Source: an uncultured Erysipelotrichales bacterium
GTDB lineage: Bacteria; Bacillota_I; Bacilli_A; Erysipelotrichales; Coprobacillaceae
Direction: 5' to 3'
Assembly (NCBI GenBank): GCA_934754755.1
Contig: CAKVJS010000023.1
Coordinates: 1-10,508, forward strand
DNA length: 10,508 nucleotides
Shown here: positions 5,859 to 10,508 of the stretch, piece by piece
Numbering within the stretch: the stretch's first letter is position 1
Layout of the letters: each line of letters begins with the position of its first letter
Made by a program: the position numbers and the translations under genes
The notes under the pieces: model-generated
The model's database searches: none
What the model saw: only the letters and a program-made list of their open reading frames with translations
Told to the model about the DNA's origin: nothing

Positions 5859-7164
5859 TATTTTTCTCACCTTTCTTATTTTCCTTAATCTTTTCTTGTT
5901 CTTCTTTTACTGCCTGTTTATCGGCGATCTTAAAGAAAGGATAGTATAAAATTACTGAAGTAATAATCGCACACAATACACCTAACGCTGCCGTAAGTCC
6001 AGCAGTAATGAATGCAGTAGCCGCTGGTGGTGTTGTCCAAGGTAATTGAACAAGTGGATTAAAGGCAGTATACGCTCCCATCTTAATGAACAATATTCCA
6101 ACTACACCTGTTATCATTGAAGATAAGGCCATAGGAACAAAGAAATATGGATTAAAAACAATGGGTGTTCCAAAAATCAACGGTTCATTGACATTAAAGA
6201 TATTAGGCACAAGTGCGATTCTACCTAATGACTTATACCGATCTGATTTCGCCAGTACAGCCATATTAATCGCAAGTCCAAGCGTATTACCATTACCCCC
6301 TGCTCCTACATAATTAAAGAATAATACCATGAATGGTAAGTAGGGTAATGCTTTACCTTGTTGAAAGGCTGCTACATTGCCGGCTATCGCACCCATCGCT
6401 ACGGGCATGTAGATTCCTTGCAGAGATGCTGGATGAATACCACACCATAATAATATATTGGAAATGGTAAAGAAGATTAACAAGGCAAAAGTAGAAGAAC
6501 CTAGATGCATAATCGGGTTTCCTATCATCGTATTGATAAAAGCGAATATCGTTTTAAAAGACGTATATGCGAATCCAATACGTACCAATAATACAACAAT
6601 AAAAATAATCATTGAGATAAAAACCGGTCCTAATGACTTGGACACCATTTCAGGCACGCTATCTGGTAGCTTAATAACTAGACCTTTCTTATCTAGAAAA
6701 CAATACAATGCACTAATACAAACAGCCGTAAGCATTGCCACAAATATACCGCCACTACCTAAGTAATCTTTTTCTATGGCAGCTATAAAGTTCCCATCTG
6801 CACCTTTAATTTGTTGCGGTATTAGGATAATAAACGATGCCAGTGATAATACACCAGCGATTAATTCATCTGAACCTTTCAGTTTTGCATAATTATAAGC
6901 AACCGTAAAGGCAAAATAGATCGCTAACATATCTGTTGTTGCCCCAACAACTGCATTTAAATGGGTACTAAGTCCAATGGATGTTAGCCAATCTGTCCAT
7001 GCTTTAATGGGAAAGTTCGCCACAATGGCGATTAGAAATGTCCCTAATGTCAGTGGCAAAGATGCCATAACCCCTCTTGTAATGGCACTTAAAACAATAT
7101 TATTACCAAACTTATTGGCAGCTGGTGTTAATTTTTCTTGTAAAAAATGATTCAATGTAGCCAT
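5851..7164 (-). CDS. PTS lactose/cellobiose-type EIIC permease
   Basis: This integral membrane channel imports the sugar and presents it for phosphorylation. The 437 residues contain about ten hydrophobic segments. Family motifs include H244 in WCGIHPASLQG, GGNGNT (289-294), NEPLIFGTPIVFNP (326-339) and LPWTTPP (374-380). A charged, probably cytoplasmic tail follows (from about 412, EEQEKIKENKKGEK). The ATG at 7162-7164 is chosen because AGGAG lies 7 nt upstream and the product begins MATLNHFLQEKLTP, as is usual for EIIC. The ATG at 7192-7194 adds ten basic residues and lacks a good site. It lies 54 nt after the GH1 gene and overlaps EIIB by 8 nt. No EIIA gene accompanies the pair, so EIIA must come from elsewhere. 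Sugar specificity cannot be read directly; beta-glucosides fit the context. Confidence 0.93.
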   Translation of the reverse strand: MATLNHFLQEKLTPAANKFGNNIVLSAITRGVMASLPLTLGTFLIAIVANFPIKAWTDWLTSIGLSTHLNAVVGATTDMLAIYFAFTVAYNYAKLKGSDELIAGVLSLASFIILIPQQIKGADGNFIAAIEKDYLGSGGIFVAMLTAVCISALYCFLDKKGLVIKLPDSVPEMVSKSLGPVFISMIIFIVVLLVRIGFAYTSFKTIFAFINTMIGNPIMHLGSSTFALLIFFTISNILLWCGIHPASLQGIYMPVAMGAIAGNVAAFQQGKALPYLPFMVLFFNYVGAGGNGNTLGLAINMAVLAKSDRYKSLGRIALVPNIFNVNEPLIFGTPIVFNPYFFVPMALSSMITGVVGILFIKMGAYTAFNPLVQLPWTTPPAATAFITAGLTAALGVLCAIITSVILYYPFFKIADKQAVKEEQEKIKENKKGEKNND

Positions 7165-7218
7165 ACTTCCTCTCCTTTTTGTTCTTACATTCATACGTTC
7201 TTCTATGTATCCTTTATA

Positions 7219-8685
<1,467 letters not shown>

Positions 8686-8693
8686 TTATATTG

Positions 8694-8722
8694 ATTTTAA
8701 ACGATTTCATAAGATAAGCCAA
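8694..8722 (-). promoter_or_regulatory. Promoter of the glycoside operon
   Basis: On the minus strand TTGGCT (8717-8722) is followed by a 17-nt spacer and TAAAAT (8694-8699). The -10 is good (5/6) and the -35 is weaker (4/6), as expected for an activator-dependent promoter. The start would be near 8687, giving a leader of about 38 nt. Confidence 0.6.
8696..8709 (-). promoter_or_regulatory. Candidate CcpA binding site (cre)
   Basis: The minus strand reads TGAAATCGTTTAAA, which fits 13 of 14 positions of the Bacillota cre consensus TGWAANCGNTNWCA (A instead of C at position 13). It sits in the spacer and overlaps the -10 of the operon promoter, a position where CcpA binding represses. This is a pattern match only. 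Confidence 0.5.
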
Positions 8723-8753
8723 TGACACAACTTGTCGAAAAAAGTTGACATTA
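8721..8753. promoter_or_regulatory. Candidate operator between the divergent promoters
   Basis: AATGACACAACT (8721-8732) and AGTTGACATT (8743-8752) form an imperfect inverted repeat around a TGTCGAAAAA centre. It overlaps the regulator's -35 and touches the operon's -35. This is a plausible binding site for the divergently encoded AraC-type protein, which could both activate the operon and repress itself. AraC proteins often bind direct repeats, so the exact site is uncertain. Confidence 0.35.
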
Positions 8754-8773
8754 TTTGATATCACAGTTAGGAT
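8745..8773 (+). promoter_or_regulatory. Promoter of the AraC-family regulator
   Basis: A consensus TTGACA (8745-8750), a 17-nt spacer and TAGGAT (8768-8773, 4/6) predict a start near 8780 and a leader of about 42 nt. The leader holds a small 13-nt palindrome (8795-8807). Confidence 0.6.
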
Positions 8774-8821
8774 ATCCTTACAAGCCATGTAAATACTTAC
8801 GGTAAGTTCTGAGGTGATACT

Positions 8822-9865
8822 ATGAACATGCAAGAATTAGATGCGTATCTTAAGGAATATAATACTCGAGAACTTTTTTATAAAGAATACCATCTTGCAA
8901 AACAAAATCCTTTACAATATAAAAAATTTACCGATTCGATAGATCTTGAATTTGTGAAAAAGAATAAAATTATTATTCCTGAGTTGAATTTTCACTTTGA
9001 TTCCTATACTTTTTTAGAGGATGATATATTCAATAATGAAGATTTAACTACGATTGTCTTTAAGCACGATCGCTATACACCTGTGTTTACGCATAAACAT
9101 ACCTTCTTTGAAATACTATATATATATTCTGGTCATTGCATTCAAAATATTATGGGTGATAGGATACTATTAAAGGAAGGGGATGTATGTATTCTATCTC
9201 CCGATGCAGAACATTCTGTAGAAGTCTTTGATGAATCAATCGTCATAAACATTTTAGTGCGCAAAAGTACCTTTGATAATATCTTCTCCGAAATTCTCGA
9301 TGATGATAATATCCTAGCCTCCTTCTTCACTAAAATATTGTATACTAGGAGTTACAACAACTATATTATCTTTAGAACAAATAATAGCACCACAGTAAGA
9401 ATGTCCATCAAACACATCTTTATTGAGTCCTTAGAAATAAGAAAATATAGCAATAAAATGTTGAACTACGTTTTACTAATTCTATTCGTGAATTTACTAA
9501 GAGGCAAAAAAAGCACGGTGGAACTACCAACCGAGCTTAGAAAAAGTAATCAATATCTTTCTGATATTCTTATTTATATTCAAAACAATTATAAAACAGT
9601 AACCCTAGAAGAACTTTCCCATACCTTTAATTTTACCATCTCTCATTTAAGTAGGCTTATTAAGCTTCACACAGGCCAAAACTTCAAGGAAATGATTCAA
9701 ACTATAAAACTTAATAAGGCGATTAAATATCTTAACTCCACAGATCTAAAAATTTGTGATATTAGTGAAAGAATCGGATATGAAAATACGACACATTTTA
9801 TTCGAACTTTCAAAAAACAATATGGTGTTTCACCTAATCACTATAGGAAGCAAAATAAAAAATAG
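8822..9865 (+). CDS. AraC-family transcriptional regulator, cupin sensor
   Basis: This is probably the sugar-responsive regulator of the divergent operon. The 347 residues show an N-terminal cupin-type sensor domain (about 75-160). Its HKHTFFEI segment (H91, H93, E97), GDRILLKEGDVCILSPDAEH (112-131) and H131 are the usual ligand-pocket positions. A linker follows, then a C-terminal double helix-turn-helix domain (about 245-345). The first HTH is at about 261-280 (TLEELSHTFNFTISHLSRLI) and the second at about 311-330, ending in the signature GYENTTHFIRTFKKQYGVSPNHYR. GAGGTG (8811-8816) precedes the ATG at 8822; a second ATG at 8828 is in frame but less well spaced. Adjacency and divergence suggest it activates the operon; the inducer is unknown. 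Confidence 0.9.
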   Translation: MNMQELDAYLKEYNTRELFYKEYHLAKQNPLQYKKFTDSIDLEFVKKNKIIIPELNFHFDSYTFLEDDIFNNEDLTTIVFKHDRYTPVFTHKHTFFEILYIYSGHCIQNIMGDRILLKEGDVCILSPDAEHSVEVFDESIVINILVRKSTFDNIFSEILDDDNILASFFTKILYTRSYNNYIIFRTNNSTTVRMSIKHIFIESLEIRKYSNKMLNYVLLILFVNLLRGKKSTVELPTELRKSNQYLSDILIYIQNNYKTVTLEELSHTFNFTISHLSRLIKLHTGQNFKEMIQTIKLNKAIKYLNSTDLKICDISERIGYENTTHFIRTFKKQYGVSPNHYRKQNKK

Positions 9866-9884
9866 ATCTCTTTAAACCTATTTT
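9859..9884 (+). terminator. Weak possible terminator after the regulator
   Basis: AAAATAG (9859-9865) and CTATTTT (9878-9884) form a 7-bp AU-rich stem around a 12-nt loop. It begins in the last codons of the regulator gene. There is no good U-tract after it, so this is a weak call. No better terminator is visible before the convergent fic remnant. Confidence 0.25.
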
Positions 9885-9922
9885 CTAATTATGTATTTAG
9901 GAATTGTAATTTTTTATTATGA

Positions 9923-10508
9923 TTATGCAAGCTCCGATCCTTTTTGAAAAATCTCCGGAAAGAAATATGACACCAATACTGCATACCGATCCTGTGCCGA
10001 AAGGCAGGTATCTGTAAGATACCCCTTTTCAAATTCATATTCCTTTAGACCACGGTAATAGAACATCTTATGTTCGTCATCAATGATAAAGGGCATAATG
10101 TCATGCTGCAAGCATTCCTTAAACATAATAATGCGCCCGACCCTTCCGTTTCCATCTTGAAAGGGATGGATACTTTCAAAGCGGTGGTGAAATTCTATGA
10201 TATCCTCAATTAAAACAGTATTTTTCCCATGATAGTCCGCAAGCATCTTCTTCATTTCACTAGCTACCTTCGATGGGGATGCTATTTTCATATCTCCCAC
10301 TGCATTAGCCCTTGCCTAATAATCACCGACACGAAACCATTCCTTGCGCTCGTCAGAAGTACCTCTCTTTAAAAGTCTATGGTATTCTTTGATCATATTC
10401 TCAGTTAATTCCTCGTCTGCATGAGTTAGCATATAATCAAAACATGTAAAATGATTCACGGTTTCTATAATATCATTTACATCAACCGTTTTATCTGGTG
10501 CTGTATTG
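9923..10508 (-). pseudogene. Fic-domain protein gene with an in-frame stop; 5' end outside window
   Basis: Fic proteins transfer AMP or related groups to target proteins. One reading frame runs from the window edge (10507) to the TAA at 9923 and is interrupted only by a TAG at 10316-10318. Upstream of it are about 63 codons ending RKEWFRVGDY; downstream is the Fic core with the complete active-site motif HPFQDGNGRVGR (catalytic His) and a FYYRGLKEYE segment. In intact relatives the text after VGDY continues without a break (typically a Lys there), so one AAG-to-TAG change explains the stop. A GTG at 10300 or an ATG at 10291 could restart translation of a 122-125 residue core. TAG ends other genes here, so read-through is unlikely. 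The N-terminal inhibitory helix, if any, is outside the window. Confidence 0.8.

Noticed and set aside
5620..5949. 109-codon plus-strand frame opposite EIIB/EIIC
   Set aside because: It lies antisense to two clearly coding PTS genes, and its hydrophobic end reflects the complement of Lys/Glu-rich EIIC tail codons.
7192..7194. Upstream ATG for EIIC giving an N-terminal extension of ten residues
   Set aside because: No well-spaced Shine-Dalgarno, and the added basic residues are not typical; the ATG at 7162-7164 has AGGAG at 7 nt.
8757..8776. Two GATATC hexamers in the regulator promoter
   Set aside because: Short AT-rich palindromes of this kind are expected by chance in such DNA; no further repeat structure supports an operator.
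10316..10318. Pyrrolysine or other recoding at the Fic TAG
   Set aside because: TAG is the normal stop of several genes in this window (GH3, EIIB, AraC, toxin) and no recoding element is seen; a nonsense mutation is simpler.

Overview
The window is AT-rich DNA with strong AGGAGG-type ribosome binding sites, short leaders and a lactose/cellobiose-class PTS. It suggests a low-GC Gram-positive (Bacillota, probably a gut or plant-associated Clostridia/Erysipelotrichia/Lactobacillales-type bacterium). No rRNA or tRNA allows a closer placement.

Layout: (1) Positions 1-116 may hold the end of an unidentified gene. (2) Positions about 100-401 hold what looks like a complete, compact type I toxin-antitoxin locus of the Fst/par kind. 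A 32-residue hydrophobic peptide gene (211-309, minus) converges on a predicted antisense RNA (about 137-227, plus). Both share a bidirectional terminator, and each transcript carries one copy of a direct repeat; the copy in the toxin gene covers its ribosome binding site. (3) Positions 418-8649 are one six-gene minus-strand operon, in order of transcription: GH1 6-phospho-beta-glucosidase, PTS EIIC, PTS EIIB, GH78 alpha-L-rhamnosidase, NagZ-type GH3 enzyme, beta-phosphoglucomutase. It ends in a strong terminator at 417-448. (4) Positions 8650-8821 are a divergent control region with a promoter for each direction, a candidate CcpA (cre) site, an imperfect palindrome and a 5' leader hairpin. 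(5) Positions 8822-9865 encode an AraC-family regulator, probably the operon's activator. (6) Positions 9923-10508 hold a Fic-domain gene broken by one in-frame TAG, its 5' end outside the window.

How it may work: sugar enters through EIIC/EIIB (no EIIA gene is present) as a 6-phosphate, and the GH1 enzyme splits phospho-beta-glucosides. GH78 removes alpha-L-rhamnose from rhamnosylated glucosides. The GH3 enzyme has the His-Asp dyad of the GH3 subfamily shown to act as retaining beta-glycoside phosphorylases, and the next gene, nine bases downstream, encodes beta-phosphoglucomutase. Together they suggest beta-glucoside -> beta-glucose-1-phosphate -> glucose-6-phosphate. The operon would then be a catabolic unit for rhamnosyl-glucosides, such as plant flavonoid glycosides, with a hydrolytic and a phosphorolytic arm. 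The substrate assignment is inference.

The two most interesting items are the par-like toxin-antitoxin locus, whose gene is very short, and the GH3/beta-phosphoglucomutase pairing.
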